A DNA stretch of 64,000 bases from Aeromonas sp. RU39B (GTDB lineage: Bacteria; Pseudomonadota; Gammaproteobacteria; Enterobacterales; Aeromonadaceae), in contig NZ_FTMJ01000003.1 in assembly GCF_900156095.1 (NCBI RefSeq), positions 310,001 through 374,000 on the forward strand, given 5' to 3'. A model generated the notes under the pieces. That model was given only the letters and a program-made list of their open reading frames with translations, did no database searches and was not told where the DNA came from. Of the stretch, positions 45,170-56,235 are shown one piece after another. The position numbers and the translations under genes were made by a program. The first letter of the stretch is position 1; every line of letters begins with the position of its first letter.

Positions 45170-46609
45170 CTAAACCAGGCGTTTGCGCTGATTGGATGGT
45201 GGGATCAACAGGGACTCGCGATACTTGGCGATGGTCCGGCGAGCCACCATGATACCCTGTTCAGCCAAAAGGTCAGTGATCTTGCTGTCACTGAGCGGCT
45301 TGGCTGGGTTTTCGGCCGTCACCAGTTTCTTGATCAAGGCGCGGATGGCGGTCGATGAGCACTCTCCCCCTCCCTCTGTATTGACGTGGCTCGAGAAGAA
45401 ATATTTCAGCTCGAAGATCCCACGCGGCGTATGCATGTACTTCTGGGTTGTCACCCGAGAGATGGTCGACTCGTGCATCTCGACCGCCTCGGCGATGTCA
45501 TTGAGCACCATGGGCTTCATCGCCTCTTCACCATATTCGAAGAAGGCTTGCTGCTGTTCCACGATGCAGTTGGCCACCTTGAGCAGGGTATCATTGCGGC
45601 TCTCCAGGCTCTTGATGAACCAGCGCGCCTCCTGCAGGTGAGACCGGATAAACTGGGTATCCGAGCTATTGCGAGCCTGGCGCGCCATGGCGGCGTAGGT
45701 CTCGTTGACACGGATGCGGGGGGCTGAGTCAGGATTGAGCTCGACAACCCAGCGATGACCCTTTTTGACCACCGACACATCGGGGATCACGTATTGGGAT
45801 TCGGAGTGAACGACACTGTTCCCGGGGCGTGGCTCGAGTTGCTGGATCAGATCCAGCACCTCTTTGAGGTCACTTTCGCGCAGTTTGGTCTTGCGCGCCA
45901 GGGTGCGGTAGTCGCGTGCCCCCAGCAAGTCCATGTGCTCGGTCACGACTTCAACCGCCTCTTTTAGCCAGGGCACCGAGGGGTCAAACTGTCCAAGCTG
46001 GATCAGCAAACACTCTTGTACCGAGCGAGCGGCGACACCGATGGGATCGAAATGCTGAACGCGCTTGAGCACGGCTTCGACTTCATCCATCTCAACCGGT
46101 GACTCTTCGGAGTTGACCGCAGTCAGAATATCCTCGAGCGAAACGGTCAAATAGCCGGACTCGTCCACCGCATCGATGATGGCAAGCGCAATGGCGGCAT
46201 CGAGATCAGAAAAAGGGGTCAGACGCATCTGCCACAGCAGATAGTCTTGCAGTGTTTCGGTGGTTTCCCCCTGATACACCGCATCCTCACCATCAAAACT
46301 CGGCGCCGCCAACTGGGCCGTTCCGGCCGAGTAAACTTCGTCCCAGGTGGTATCGACCGGCAAATCATCCGGCATCTGCTCCTGCGACATGGCCTCGGAG
46401 CTGTCCATTTGGCTCACATCCGGGATCTGGTCGAGCGACGCATCGTCCGATTCGCTCTCCTCTTGCTCCAGCAGCGGGTTGCTCTCGAGCACCTGCTGGA
46501 TTTCTTGCTGAAGTTCCAGAGAAGAGAGCTGGAGTAGACGGATAGCTTGTTGTAGTTGTGGCGTCATGGTCAGTGATTGACCCAGACGCAACTGAAGAGT
46601 CGGCTTCAT
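45170..46609 (-). CDS. rpoN: RNA polymerase sigma-54 factor
   Basis: Directs polymerase to -24/-12 promoters, which need AAA+ activators. It has 479 residues. The Gln/Leu-rich region I is at the N-terminus ([20 protein letters not shown]), followed by an acidic region II (about 45-110), the core-binding domain, and the RpoN box [10 protein letters not shown] near the end. Heads the nitrogen-PTS operon, 53 bp downstream of lptB. Confidence 0.98.
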   Translation of the reverse strand: MKPTLQLRLGQSLTMTPQLQQAIRLLQLSSLELQQEIQQVLESNPLLEQEESESDDASLDQIPDVSQMDSSEAMSQEQMPDDLPVDTTWDEVYSAGTAQLAAPSFDGEDAVYQGETTETLQDYLLWQMRLTPFSDLDAAIALAIIDAVDESGYLTVSLEDILTAVNSEESPVEMDEVEAVLKRVQHFDPIGVAARSVQECLLIQLGQFDPSVPWLKEAVEVVTEHMDLLGARDYRTLARKTKLRESDLKEVLDLIQQLEPRPGNSVVHSESQYVIPDVSVVKKGHRWVVELNPDSAPRIRVNETYAAMARQARNSSDTQFIRSHLQEARWFIKSLESRNDTLLKVANCIVEQQQAFFEYGEEAMKPMVLNDIAEAVEMHESTISRVTTQKYMHTPRGIFELKYFFSSHVNTEGGGECSSTAIRALIKKLVTAENPAKPLSDSKITDLLAEQGIMVARRTIAKYRESLLIPPSNQRKRLV

Positions 46610-46661
46610 CTACGTTGGAATGTCCTTATATGCAGCACTCAGGCCCAGGGCTTCACCCTTA

Positions 46662-47384
46662 CTATAGACTGAATTGATCGCCCAGATAGACGCGCTTGAC
46701 CTGCTCATCGACAAGAATTTCTTCCGGAGTTCCCTCCGCGATCATCTTGCCGTGGCTGACGATATAGGCCTTTTCGCACACATCCAGAGTCTCTCTGACA
46801 TTGTGGTCGGTGATCAAGACACCCAGCCCACGATCCTTGAGATGCTGGATTATCTTCTTGATGTCAATCACGGAGATGGGGTCCACCCCGGCAAACGGCT
46901 CATCCAGCAGGATAAAGCGCGGATCGGCCGCCAAAGCGCGGGCAATCTCTACCCGACGCCGCTCACCACCGGAGAGGCTCTGCCCCAGACTGTCACGAAT
47001 ATGGGTAATATTGAACTCCTCAAGCAGTTGCTCGACCTGTTCATGACGTTCACTGCGGCTGAGTTTGCGCGTCTCCATCACCCCCATCAGATTTTCATAG
47101 ACGGTCAGACGGCGGAAAATAGATGCTTCCTGAGGCAGATAACCGATGCCGTTGCGGGCACGCTCATGCATCGGTAGGGCACTGATGTCACGCTCATCGA
47201 TGGTGATGGTCCCGGCATCACGCTGCACCAGACCGACAATCATGTAAAACGAGGTGGTCTTGCCCGCCCCGTTGGGGCCGAGCAAGCCAACGATCTGGCC
47301 GGTGCCCACTTCCAGGCTGACATCACTGACTACCTGGCGCGCCTTGTAACTTTTCTGCAAGCCGGTCGCTTTCAATACTGCCAT
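46662..47384 (-). CDS. lptB: LPS export ABC transporter ATPase LptB
   Basis: Powers LPS extraction from the inner membrane with LptFG. It has 240 residues from ATG 47384 ([13 protein letters not shown]). Walker A GPNGAGKT is at 36-43, the signature LSGGERRR in the middle, Walker [14 protein letters not shown] and the switch His in ITDHNVRE. It begins 4 bp after lptA. The frame is open further upstream but inside lptA. Confidence 0.97.
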   Translation of the reverse strand: MAVLKATGLQKSYKARQVVSDVSLEVGTGQIVGLLGPNGAGKTTSFYMIVGLVQRDAGTITIDERDISALPMHERARNGIGYLPQEASIFRRLTVYENLMGVMETRKLSRSERHEQVEQLLEEFNITHIRDSLGQSLSGGERRRVEIARALAADPRFILLDEPFAGVDPISVIDIKKIIQHLKDRGLGVLITDHNVRETLDVCEKAYIVSHGKMIAEGTPEEILVDEQVKRVYLGDQFSL

Positions 47385-47388
47385 GGGG

Positions 47389-47940
47389 TTATTCCTTCTT
47401 GCCGGTGGAGCCTTGCTCACCGGCCGGCTTGTCAAAGCTTTGCACCTGATCGGGCAGGAAGACACTCTTAACGCGGGAGTTCTGCTGATTACCCTCGGCA
47501 ACCATCTTCTGCTTGACGATGTCGTAGCGGATCACGTCGCCATTGATCTGGCTATCATCCTGCTTGAGCTCGGCATTACCGGTAATGGTGACCAGCTTTT
47601 TCTTAAGCTCATAGCGGATGGTATCACCGTGAGCATTCACCGGCTTGCCATTGTCGAGGATCTGGAAGAAGGTGGCCGGCTTGCCATAAGCGGTCATCAC
47701 GTCGCTTCCCTTTTCACCAGAACGAATCACCACCACCTTCTCTGCCTTGATGCGGATAGTACCCTGATTGATGGTCACATCTTTATTAAAGGTCAGGCGG
47801 TTATCCTGCAACTCTGCAGTCTGGGTCACGGCATCCACGTAGACCGGCTCGGAGAAGTCGGACTGCTTGGCCTGCACCGTAGCGCAGAAAAGAATGCCCA
47901 ACAGGGCCAGATTAGCGTTTTTGATTGAAATAGATCGCAT
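47389..47940 (-). CDS. lptA: LPS transport periplasmic protein LptA
   Basis: Forms the periplasmic bridge that carries LPS from LptC to LptD. It has 183 residues from ATG 47940 ([15 protein letters not shown]), with signal cleavage near VQA-KQS, then the beta-jellyroll ([21 protein letters not shown]). The start lies 29 bases inside lptC, indicating coupling. An upstream ATG at 47961 would add seven residues before the signal peptide and is less likely. Confidence 0.94.
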   Translation of the reverse strand: MRSISIKNANLALLGILFCATVQAKQSDFSEPVYVDAVTQTAELQDNRLTFNKDVTINQGTIRIKAEKVVVIRSGEKGSDVMTAYGKPATFFQILDNGKPVNAHGDTIRYELKKKLVTITGNAELKQDDSQINGDVIRYDIVKQKMVAEGNQQNSRVKSVFLPDQVQSFDKPAGEQGSTGKKE

Positions 47941-48472
47941 GACTCTGTTCCAGTAATTCAAAATAGCGTTTGTCGAGATTGCCCTTCAGCCCGACCCCTT
48001 CGGTCTGCACCAGATCACCTTTCGCGATGACCTTGCTGTTGCTGCGCACATCCTTGCTGTTGAGATCGAGCTCCAGATAACTGGTATCGATGGTGCGCAC
48101 CATGGCATCAGGCAACAACCCATCCACATGAATATCGTTACGCAGTACCGCGTTGTCACCGACGTTCCAGACCCCCTCTTTGGCACTGATTTTCCACTCG
48201 GGAATGCCTTGCTGGTTGTAAAGAGTTAGTCGGGGCTCCTGTAACTGGGCCATGTCGATAGAACGAAAATACTCGGTAAAACGGCTCTCAAGGTGACGGG
48301 TCAGACGGCCATTGCTGTCAAACTCACGGGTCACCACATTTTGCGCCACAAAATCGGGCTGAAAGTGCTCTTTCTTGGCGTTATCCGGTGCTTGGGGCTT
48401 TTCGTCAAGCACTTGCCAGCACGCCAGCGCAGCCAGAAACAGCAGGCCAAACATCAGGGTCTGACGGTTCAT
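47912..48472 (-). CDS. lptC: LPS export protein LptC
   Basis: Bitopic inner-membrane protein that receives LPS from LptBFG and passes it to LptA. It has 186 residues: one N-terminal helix (about 5-21) and a periplasmic jellyroll (LTLYNQQGIPEWKISAKEGVW). Overlaps kdsC by ATGA at its start and lptA at its end. Confidence 0.94.
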   Translation of the reverse strand: MNRQTLMFGLLFLAALACWQVLDEKPQAPDNAKKEHFQPDFVAQNVVTREFDSNGRLTRHLESRFTEYFRSIDMAQLQEPRLTLYNQQGIPEWKISAKEGVWNVGDNAVLRNDIHVDGLLPDAMVRTIDTSYLELDLNSKDVRSNSKVIAKGDLVQTEGVGLKGNLDKRYFELLEQSHAIYFNQKR

Positions 48473-49023
48473 ACCGATGCCTCCCCTTCTGACGGCAGTA
48501 ATCCACGCGCTTGCAGCAGCAGATCACACACTTCGCGAACCGCGCCAAAGCCGCCACCAATGCGGGTGACATAATCCGCCTCACGCACCACCAGCGGATG
48601 CGCATCCGCCACCGCGATGCCCAGACCACAGGCCCGCATCACGGGCAGATCGATGGTGTCATCACCAATGTAAGCCGCCTGCTCAGCGCTGAGTCCCAGT
48701 TTGGCCAGCAGCTGCTCAAAGTGCGGCAGCTTGTCATCGGCCCCTTGCACCAGATGACGCACGCCCAGATTTTGCATCCGGTCACTGACAATCCGGGAAT
48801 TGCGGCCGGTGATGACCCCTATATCGACACCCGCCTTCATCACCGCCTTCATGCCCGCGCCATCACGAGTACAGAAGGTCTTGAACTCTTCACCGTTATT
48901 GCCAAGGTAAATAAGGCCGTTGGAGAGCACGCCATCCACGTCGCAAATCAGCAGCCGAATGGCGGCAGCTCGTTGCAGTACGGTCGCCGGCACGGCGCCA
49001 TACAGCGTCATCACAGAGGACAT
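48469..49023 (-). CDS. kdsC: KDO 8-phosphate phosphatase KdsC
   Basis: Removes phosphate from KDO-8-phosphate to give KDO for the LPS inner core. It has 184 residues of the HAD superfamily (C0 subclass, tetramer). The nucleophile motif is CDVDGVLSNG, with TGRNSRIV and GDDTIDLPVM later. ATG 49023 overlaps the kdsD stop (TGATG), so translation is coupled; a TTG three bases upstream is also open. Confidence 0.96.
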   Translation of the reverse strand: MSSVMTLYGAVPATVLQRAAAIRLLICDVDGVLSNGLIYLGNNGEEFKTFCTRDGAGMKAVMKAGVDIGVITGRNSRIVSDRMQNLGVRHLVQGADDKLPHFEQLLAKLGLSAEQAAYIGDDTIDLPVMRACGLGIAVADAHPLVVREADYVTRIGGGFGAVREVCDLLLQARGLLPSEGEASV

Positions 49024-50018
49024 CAAATCACTCTCGCTCTGAGCAGATCATGCATATTGAACGCACCCAGTGGTCGACGTGCAGCATCCACCACCAGTAA
49101 CCCGTTAATCTTGCGGGTTTCCATCAGTTTGACGGCTTCTGCTGCCATCATCTCCGGCCCTACGGTAACACAGTTGGCCGTCATGACCTGACTGATCGGT
49201 GTGTGGTGGATATCCACCTGCTGATCCAGGATCCGGCGCAGGTCGCCATCGGTGAACAAGCCGGCCAGCGCGCCATCAGCCGTTACGATGGCGGTCATGC
49301 CAAGCCCCTTGCGGCTCACCTCCAGCAAGGCTTCGCTGATGGTGGCATCGATTGCCACCAGGGGCAACTGCTCACCAGCGTGCATAATATCGCTCACCCG
49401 CAGCAGCAAGCGCTTACCAAGGGAGCCACCCGGATGGGAAAGCGCAAAATCATCAGCCGTGAAGCCGCGCGCCTCAAGCAGCGCAACGGCAAGAGCATCT
49501 CCCATCACCAACGTTGCCGTGGTGCTGGAGGTCGGCGCCAAGCCCAGCGGACAGGCTTCACGTTCGACACGAATGCACAGATGCACGTTGGCTTCCCGCG
49601 CCATGGTCGAGGCCGGATTGCCGGTCATGCAGATAAGCGGAATGCCACGGCGTTTGAGCACCGGCAACAGGGCCAGAATTTCGTCACTCTCGCCAGAGTT
49701 GGAGATCGCGATGATGAGATCCCCTTCCGAGATCATGCCAAGGTCGCCATGACTGGCTTCGCCCGGATGCAGGAAAAAGGCCGGCGTACCGGTGCTGGCC
49801 AGGGTAGCGGCAATCTTGCTGCCGATATGACCGGACTTGCCCATGCCGGTGACCACTATCTTGCCACCGCAATGCAGAATCATTTCACAGGCGCGGTCAA
49901 ACGCCTCGTCAAGGTATGCGAACAAGCCAGCAATCGCCTGCTGTTCAACTTCCAGCACCTGACGGGCACTCTGACAAAAACGGGACATCACAGGCACCTT
50001 GTGGCTCACTTCAGACAT
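49023..50018 (-). CDS. kdsD: Arabinose 5-phosphate isomerase KdsD
   Basis: Converts ribulose 5-phosphate to arabinose 5-phosphate, the first KDO precursor. It has 331 residues: SIS domain (about 35-185, with GMGKSGHIGSKIAATLAS and SNSGESDEI) followed by two CBS domains (about 205-325). Leads the kdsD-kdsC-lptC-lptA-lptB unit. E. coli has yrbG upstream of kdsD; none is found here. Confidence 0.96.
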   Translation of the reverse strand: MSEVSHKVPVMSRFCQSARQVLEVEQQAIAGLFAYLDEAFDRACEMILHCGGKIVVTGMGKSGHIGSKIAATLASTGTPAFFLHPGEASHGDLGMISEGDLIIAISNSGESDEILALLPVLKRRGIPLICMTGNPASTMAREANVHLCIRVEREACPLGLAPTSSTTATLVMGDALAVALLEARGFTADDFALSHPGGSLGKRLLLRVSDIMHAGEQLPLVAIDATISEALLEVSRKGLGMTAIVTADGALAGLFTDGDLRRILDQQVDIHHTPISQVMTANCVTVGPEMMAAEAVKLMETRKINGLLVVDAARRPLGAFNMHDLLRARVI

Positions 50019-50118
50019 GGTTCATCGGGCTCCGTAGAGGATTAAGCTGCGGGATTATAAAAAACTCTGCCCCTGTTGGCGAATTGCAACGGTGTTAGGG
50101 TGTCGAAAAGCACTTTTC

Positions 50119-50136
50119 ACGACAGGAAATTGTCGT
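50119..50136. promoter_or_regulatory. Inverted repeat in the kdsD-mlaF divergent region
   Basis: ACGACA-GGAAAT-TGTCGT, perfect 6-bp arms. Position between two divergent envelope operons suggests an operator; the regulator is unknown. Confidence 0.35.
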
Positions 50137-50163
50137 AATAATGAGCGGCTCTCCTGCCGGACA

Positions 50164-50193
50164 GTTGTTCCTGGTCGTTGCTTCGCTCTAGAC
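50164..50193 (+). promoter_or_regulatory. Possible mlaF promoter
   Basis: TTGTTC (50164-50169), 18-base spacer, TAGACT (50188-50193). Moderate match to sigma-70 elements, about 45 bases before the mlaF start. Confidence 0.35.
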
Positions 50194-50237
50194 TAGCCCC
50201 TAAAATTTGCCCCTCATCACAATTGGATGGATGCGCA

Positions 50238-51026
50238 TTGAGTCCCGACCTGATTACCATCAAGGATCTGACCTTCAGTCATGGCGATCGCCTGCTCTAT
50301 GACGGCATCAGCATGAACCTGCCTCGTGGCAAGGTGACCGCTATCATGGGCCCGAGCGGCATCGGCAAGACCACGCTGCTGCGGCTTATCGGTGGCCAGC
50401 TTAAGCCAACTTCCGGCCAGGTTCTGTTTGATGGGGAAGATGTTCCCACCTTGTCGCGCAGCCGGCTGTATGAAGTGCGCAAGCGCATGAGCATGCTGTT
50501 TCAAAGCGGCGCGCTGTTTACCGGCATGACCGTATTTGACAACGTGGCGTTTCCGCTGCGCGAGCACTCCGGCCTGCCGGAAGCGCTCATCCACACCATT
50601 GTGATGATGAAACTCGAAGCTGTCGGGCTACGCGGCGCTGCCAACCTGATGCCCTCCCAGCTTTCGGGCGGGATGGCCCGCCGGGCAGCACTGGCGCGCG
50701 CTATTGCCCTCGACCCAGATCTCATCATGTATGACGAACCGTTTGTCGGCCAGGACCCCATCACCATGGGAGTACTGGTAAAGCTCATCAGGGAGCTGAA
50801 CGATGCGCTGGGCATCACCTCGGTCATCGTGACTCACGATGTGACCGAAGTAATGACCATCGCCGACTATGCCTACATCATTGCCAACCGCAAGGTGGTA
50901 GCCCACGGCACGCCTGATCAACTTAGGCGCGAAGAGAATCCCGAGGTGGCACAGTTTCTCAATGGTCTGCCGGACGGCCCGGTGCCTTTCCATTTCCCGG
51001 CCGGCCCCCTGTTACAGGATCTCTGA
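50238..51026 (+). CDS. mlaF: Phospholipid transport ATPase MlaF
   Basis: ATPase of the MlaFEDB complex, which moves phospholipids between the inner membrane and the periplasmic carrier MlaC to keep outer-membrane asymmetry. It has about 262 residues. Walker [10 protein letters not shown], signature LSGGMARR, Walker [14 protein letters not shown]. No ATG occurs at the N-terminus: TTG 50238 fits the alignment with E. coli MlaF, and TTG 50223 and 50178 are alternatives. Overlaps mlaE by ATGA-type junction. Confidence 0.93.
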   Translation: MSPDLITIKDLTFSHGDRLLYDGISMNLPRGKVTAIMGPSGIGKTTLLRLIGGQLKPTSGQVLFDGEDVPTLSRSRLYEVRKRMSMLFQSGALFTGMTVFDNVAFPLREHSGLPEALIHTIVMMKLEAVGLRGAANLMPSQLSGGMARRAALARAIALDPDLIMYDEPFVGQDPITMGVLVKLIRELNDALGITSVIVTHDVTEVMTIADYAYIIANRKVVAHGTPDQLRREENPEVAQFLNGLPDGPVPFHFPAGPLLQDL

Positions 51027-51805
51027 TGTTGATTGATTTGATTGGCCTGCTGGGCCAGCGCGGGGTGCGCTTTATCACTGCCATCGGGCGAGCCGGCATC
51101 ATGCTGTTTCATGCCCTGTGTGGCCGGCCAGAGCCGCGCAAACACTTTCCACTGCTGGTGCAGCAGCTGTATGTCATCGGTGTGCAGTCGGTCGCCATCA
51201 TGCTGGTTTCCGGTCTGTTTATCGGCATGGTGCTCTCACTGCAGGGCTTTAATGTACTGAAAGATTTCGGCGCGGTGCAGAGTCTGGGACCACTGGTCTC
51301 CTTGTCGCTGCTGCGCGAATTGGGGCCAGTGGTCACGGCGCTGCTGTTTGCCGGCCGAGCTGGCTCGGCCCTGACCGCCGAGATCGGTCTGATGAAGGCC
51401 ACCGAGCAGCTGTCCAGCCTGGAGATGATGGCAGTCGATCCTCTGCGCCGGGTCGTTGCACCTCGATTCTGGGCCGGTGTCATCAGTATGCCGCTGCTGG
51501 CGTGCATGTTCAGTCTGATCGGCATCATCGGCGGCAAGCTGGTGGGCGTTGACTGGCTCGGCGTTGACGAAGGCGGTTTCTGGTCAGCCATGCAGGCGGC
51601 TGTAGACTGGCAGGAAGACATCATGCAAGGCGCCACCAAAAGCCTGATTTTTGCCATTGTAGTGACCTGGATTGCGCTTTTTAACGGCTATAATGCCCGC
51701 CCCACCTCGGCCGGGATCAGCCAAGCGACCACTCGCACCGTGGTCCACTCATCCCTGGCCGTGCTTGGCCTGGATTTCGTACTCACCGTACTCATGTTTG
51801 GATAA
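51026..51805 (+). CDS. mlaE: Phospholipid transport permease MlaE
   Basis: Inner-membrane permease of the Mla system, 259 residues with five or six helices. Conserved region [30 protein letters not shown] is the EQ-loop-like coupling segment. ATG 51026 overlaps the mlaF stop; mlaD starts 8 bp after it. Confidence 0.95.
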   Translation: MLIDLIGLLGQRGVRFITAIGRAGIMLFHALCGRPEPRKHFPLLVQQLYVIGVQSVAIMLVSGLFIGMVLSLQGFNVLKDFGAVQSLGPLVSLSLLRELGPVVTALLFAGRAGSALTAEIGLMKATEQLSSLEMMAVDPLRRVVAPRFWAGVISMPLLACMFSLIGIIGGKLVGVDWLGVDEGGFWSAMQAAVDWQEDIMQGATKSLIFAIVVTWIALFNGYNARPTSAGISQATTRTVVHSSLAVLGLDFVLTVLMFG

Positions 51806-51813
51806 GGTAAACG

Positions 51814-52296
51814 ATGAAGTTCAGCAAAACAGAGTTTATGGTAGGCAGTTTTATGCTGGCCGGCATCGGTGCCATCCTGGCGCTGGCTCTGCAGGTGGCA
51901 GGAATCAACTTCAAGAGCGAAGGGGAAACCTATACCATCTACGCCCATTTCGATAATATCGGCGGCCTGAAAGTGCGCTCACCGGTCAAAGTAGGTGGCG
52001 TGGTCGTCGGTCGAGTCACCCAGATTGGCCTGGATGCCAAGAGCCAGGTACCGCTGGTGACCATGGAGATGCAGAAGTCGGCCGGAGAATTCTCTGAAAC
52101 CAGCACCCTTTCGATCCTCACCTCTGGCCTGCTCGGCGAGCAGTATGTTGGCCTGACCCCGGGGTTTAGCGACGAAGAGATGGGGACCAAAGAGCTCAAA
52201 AATGGCGACACCGTGGGTGATACCAAGTCGGCCATTGTACTGGAGGACCTGATTGGCAAGTTCCTCTACAGCAAGTCTGAAGGCAGTAAGGAGTAA
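51814..52296 (+). CDS. mlaD: MCE-domain lipid carrier MlaD
   Basis: Membrane-anchored hexameric ring protein that passes lipids between MlaE and MlaC. It has 160 residues: one N-terminal helix (about 9-29) and an MCE domain (IYAHFDNIGGLKVRSPVKVG onward, with GLLGEQYVGLTPG). mlaC follows after 4 bp. Confidence 0.95.
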   Translation: MKFSKTEFMVGSFMLAGIGAILALALQVAGINFKSEGETYTIYAHFDNIGGLKVRSPVKVGGVVVGRVTQIGLDAKSQVPLVTMEMQKSAGEFSETSTLSILTSGLLGEQYVGLTPGFSDEEMGTKELKNGDTVGDTKSAIVLEDLIGKFLYSKSEGSKE

Positions 52297-52300
52297 AGAG

Positions 52301-52933
52301 ATGTTGAAAAAAATGCTGCTGGCCCTCGGCGTTGTCGCTGGCCTGATTTTCTCACTGGTGGCCCGGGCTGACGATTATCCGGCGGACCCCTTCTCGCTGG
52401 TGCAAACCGCGGCGAACAAGACCTTTGCCCGCCTCAAGTCGGATCAGAGTGAGATCAAGAAGAATCCGGACCATCTGCGTACCATCATCCGTGAAGAGCT
52501 GCTGCCCTACATCGACACCCGCTTCGCGGCCTTCAAGGTGATTGGTAACCAGATCAAGCAGACCACTGCGGAGCAGCGCGATGACTTCGTGCAGGCGTTT
52601 ACCGAGTACATGATCAGCTCCTATGCCAACGCACTGGCTCATTACGACAAGCAGACCGTGCAGGTCGAGCCGACCCGCGCCATCTCCGGTGATATCACCT
52701 CGGTCAATCTGACTGTCAAGGAAGCCGGCAAGCCGGACATCATGCTGGAGTTCAAACTGCGTAAAAATAGCAAGACCGGCCAGTGGAAAGCCTTCGACAT
52801 GGTGGCCGAACGCATCAGCCTGCTCTCTGCCAAGCAGAGCGAGCTGGGCGGCCTTATTCGTCAAAATGGCATCGATGCAGTCATCAAACAGCTGCAAGAG
52901 CACAACGCCAAGCCGCTGGTGCTGGACAAATGA
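52301..52933 (+). CDS. mlaC: Periplasmic phospholipid shuttle MlaC
   Basis: Soluble periplasmic carrier of phospholipids between MlaA at the outer membrane and MlaD. It has 210 residues from ATG 52301 (MLKKMLLALG), set by TAAGGAG. Signal cleavage near ARA-DDY. Family block AFTEYMISSYANALAHYDKQ. Overlaps mlaB. Confidence 0.95.
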   Translation: MLKKMLLALGVVAGLIFSLVARADDYPADPFSLVQTAANKTFARLKSDQSEIKKNPDHLRTIIREELLPYIDTRFAAFKVIGNQIKQTTAEQRDDFVQAFTEYMISSYANALAHYDKQTVQVEPTRAISGDITSVNLTVKEAGKPDIMLEFKLRKNSKTGQWKAFDMVAERISLLSAKQSELGGLIRQNGIDAVIKQLQEHNAKPLVLDK

Positions 52934-53184
52934 AACTGAGCGGCGACTTGCAGAGCCAACAGGTCCGCGAGCTGTGGCAACAGCGTGATAGCTGGTTGCA
53001 GGATGACAGTATGGATCTTGCTGCTGTCACCAGCCTCGACTCGGCTGGCGTCGCGCTAATGGTCAAATGGGCACTGGCAGCAGGTGAGCGCGGAGCACCC
53101 GCTCGCCTCACGTCAGTTCCCGCCGACTTTACCCAGTTGGCCACCCTCTATGGCGTGGCCGACCTCTTTTCTATCGAATCGTAA
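52930..53184 (+). CDS. mlaB: STAS-domain protein MlaB
   Basis: Cytoplasmic STAS protein that binds and stabilises MlaF. It has 84 residues from ATG 52930, which overlaps the mlaC stop (ATGA). The STAS core [20 protein letters not shown] is present, including the conserved Ser (T/S) that contacts MlaF. Confidence 0.93.
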   Translation: MKLSGDLQSQQVRELWQQRDSWLQDDSMDLAAVTSLDSAGVALMVKWALAAGERGAPARLTSVPADFTQLATLYGVADLFSIES

Positions 53185-53192
53185 GGATGACT

Positions 53193-53450
53193 ATGCACGT
53201 CTCTGAAATCGAAGCTCTGCTGCGAGACGCTCTGGCGTTGACCGAAGTGCATGTCAAAGGTGATGGCAGCCACTATCAGGTGATTGCAGTCAGTGACATG
53301 TTCGATGGTATGAGCCGAGTCAAGAAACAACAGGCGATTTATGCCCCGCTGATGGATAAAATCGCCGCCAATGAAATCCACGCCCTCTCCATCAAGGCTT
53401 TTACCGAAGCCGAGTGGAAGCGTGAACGTAAATTTTTGCTGCCCTCCTGA
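53193..53450 (+). CDS. ibaG: BolA-family iron-sulfur/acid stress protein IbaG
   Basis: BolA-like protein that partners monothiol glutaredoxin in iron-sulfur handling. It has 85 residues from ATG 53193 ([14 protein letters not shown]), which has AAGGA at good spacing; ATG 53187 is too close to it. The family block [20 protein letters not shown] includes the conserved His. Precedes murA by 15 bp. Confidence 0.94.
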   Translation: MHVSEIEALLRDALALTEVHVKGDGSHYQVIAVSDMFDGMSRVKKQQAIYAPLMDKIAANEIHALSIKAFTEAEWKRERKFLLPS

Positions 53451-53462
53451 TTGGTAACCTGA

Positions 53463-54722
<1,260 letters not shown>

Positions 54723-54734
54723 TCCTTGTACTCA

Positions 54735-54766
54735 TAAAAAACGGCGCCTTATGGCGCCGTTTTTAT
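54735..54766. terminator. Bidirectional terminator between murA and pmbA, ACGGCGCC stem
   Basis: AAAAAACGGCGCC-TTAT-GGCGCCGTTTTTA between convergent genes; same stem as the terminators at 11671 and 13964. Confidence 0.92.
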
Positions 54767-54777
54767 TGCCCGCAGAC

Positions 54778-56121
54778 TCAGTGGCCGGCCAGCTTCATAT
54801 TTTCAATCAGCACCGAGCCGGTACGCAGACTGGAGCGATCGTCGATATCGCTGCCGATAGCGACGATCTGGCGGAACATCTCGGGCAGGCTTCCGGCGAT
54901 GGTGATCTCTTCGACCGGATAGGCAATCTCGCCATTTTCGACCCAAAATCCCGAGGCGCCGCGCGAGTAGTCACCATTGACGATATTGACCCCCTGCCCC
55001 ATCAATTCGGTCACCAACAGGCCGGTGCCCATCTGCTTGAGCAGCGCCGGGAAGTCCTGGCCACTGTGGGAAACCTCCCAATTGTGGATGCCGCCCGCGT
55101 GACCTGTGGTGGTCAGCCCCAGCTTGCGCGCCGAGTAAGAGGTGAGCAGCCAGGTCATCAGACGGCCATCACGGATGATGTCAAGCTCGCGGGTACGTAC
55201 CCCTTCTCCATCGAACGGCGCGCTCGCCAGCCCGCCTTGGAGGTGCGGATGCTCGGTAATGGTAAGCCATTCGGGCAAAATGATCTGGCCGAGCTGGTCA
55301 AGCAGGAAGCTCGACTTGCGATAGAGGTTACCGCCGCTGATGGCCATCACCAAATGCCCCCACAGACCGGATGCGGTATCGGGATGGAACAGCACCGGAA
55401 CCTGGCAGGTGCCAATCTTGCGGCCACCCAGACGAGAGAGGGTGCGCTCGACCGCTTCGTCAGCGATACGCTGCGGACTCCAGAGATCGTCGCGGCGACG
55501 GCTGCAGCTCCAGCCATAGTCGCGCTGCATCTCGCCATCCTGCTCACCAATCAAGACGCAGCTCAGTGAATGGCGTGACGCAGCATACCCCTTCACAAAG
55601 CCGTGACTGTTGCCATAGACCTTGACCCCAAGATGGCTGGTATAGCCTGCGCCATCGGAGTGCTTGATGCGCGGATCACGCCCCATGGCCAGTCGCTCGC
55701 ACTCCAGTGCCAGTTCGGTGCCCGCGGCCGGGTCGAGATCAACCGGATGACAGAGCGCCAGATCCGGCGCATCCCAAGCCAGCAGTTCGGGGTCAGCCAG
55801 TCCGGCGGCCTCATCACGTGAGGTATGGCGGGCTATCTCGATGGCGGCCTCGACGCAGGCGCGAATCGCCTCACGACCCAGATCCGTGGTAGAGGACGAG
55901 CCCTTGCAACCATCGCGATAGACGGCAATCCCGAGCGCACCGTCCTTGTTGAACTCGATGCTCTCCAGCTCGCCCCCGCGGGTGTTGACGGAGAGGCCGG
56001 TCTGCTTGCTGATGGAGACTTCGGCCAGAGAGGCGCCCAACGACTTGGCAATCTCAAGAGCGTCGGCCACTGCCGACTCAAGTTGGGTCTGTTCCTGGCG
56101 GATTTGCGCTTGCTGATCCAT
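54778..56121 (-). CDS. pmbA: Metalloprotease subunit PmbA (TldE)
   Basis: Partner of TldD in the TldD/TldE protease, which processes microcin B17 and degrades CcdA in E. coli. It has 447 residues and no HExxxH motif, as expected for TldE. Signatures: SISKQTGLSVNTRGGELESIEF near the N-terminus and YSRGASGFWVENGEI near the C-terminus. Divergent from darP, the same as in E. coli, so this is the orthologue; the pair at 8.9-11.7 kb is extra. Start MDQQAQIRQ at 56121. Confidence 0.95.
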   Translation of the reverse strand: MDQQAQIRQEQTQLESAVADALEIAKSLGASLAEVSISKQTGLSVNTRGGELESIEFNKDGALGIAVYRDGCKGSSSTTDLGREAIRACVEAAIEIARHTSRDEAAGLADPELLAWDAPDLALCHPVDLDPAAGTELALECERLAMGRDPRIKHSDGAGYTSHLGVKVYGNSHGFVKGYAASRHSLSCVLIGEQDGEMQRDYGWSCSRRRDDLWSPQRIADEAVERTLSRLGGRKIGTCQVPVLFHPDTASGLWGHLVMAISGGNLYRKSSFLLDQLGQIILPEWLTITEHPHLQGGLASAPFDGEGVRTRELDIIRDGRLMTWLLTSYSARKLGLTTTGHAGGIHNWEVSHSGQDFPALLKQMGTGLLVTELMGQGVNIVNGDYSRGASGFWVENGEIAYPVEEITIAGSLPEMFRQIVAIGSDIDDRSSLRTGSVLIENMKLAGH

Positions 56122-56235
56122 ACATCCAGTCTGATAGGTGAAAAGTCACTAGCATAACAGAGCCCAGCAAAGGGCGGGAGAAGCTGGTAACATATCGGCC
56201 AACCCGTGCGAAGAACATCACAGGACCAAGAATCA

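Noticed and set aside
50223-50250. ATG at 50230 as the mlaF start
   Set aside because: It is in a different frame and gives no MlaF similarity; the MlaF frame has only TTG starts here.
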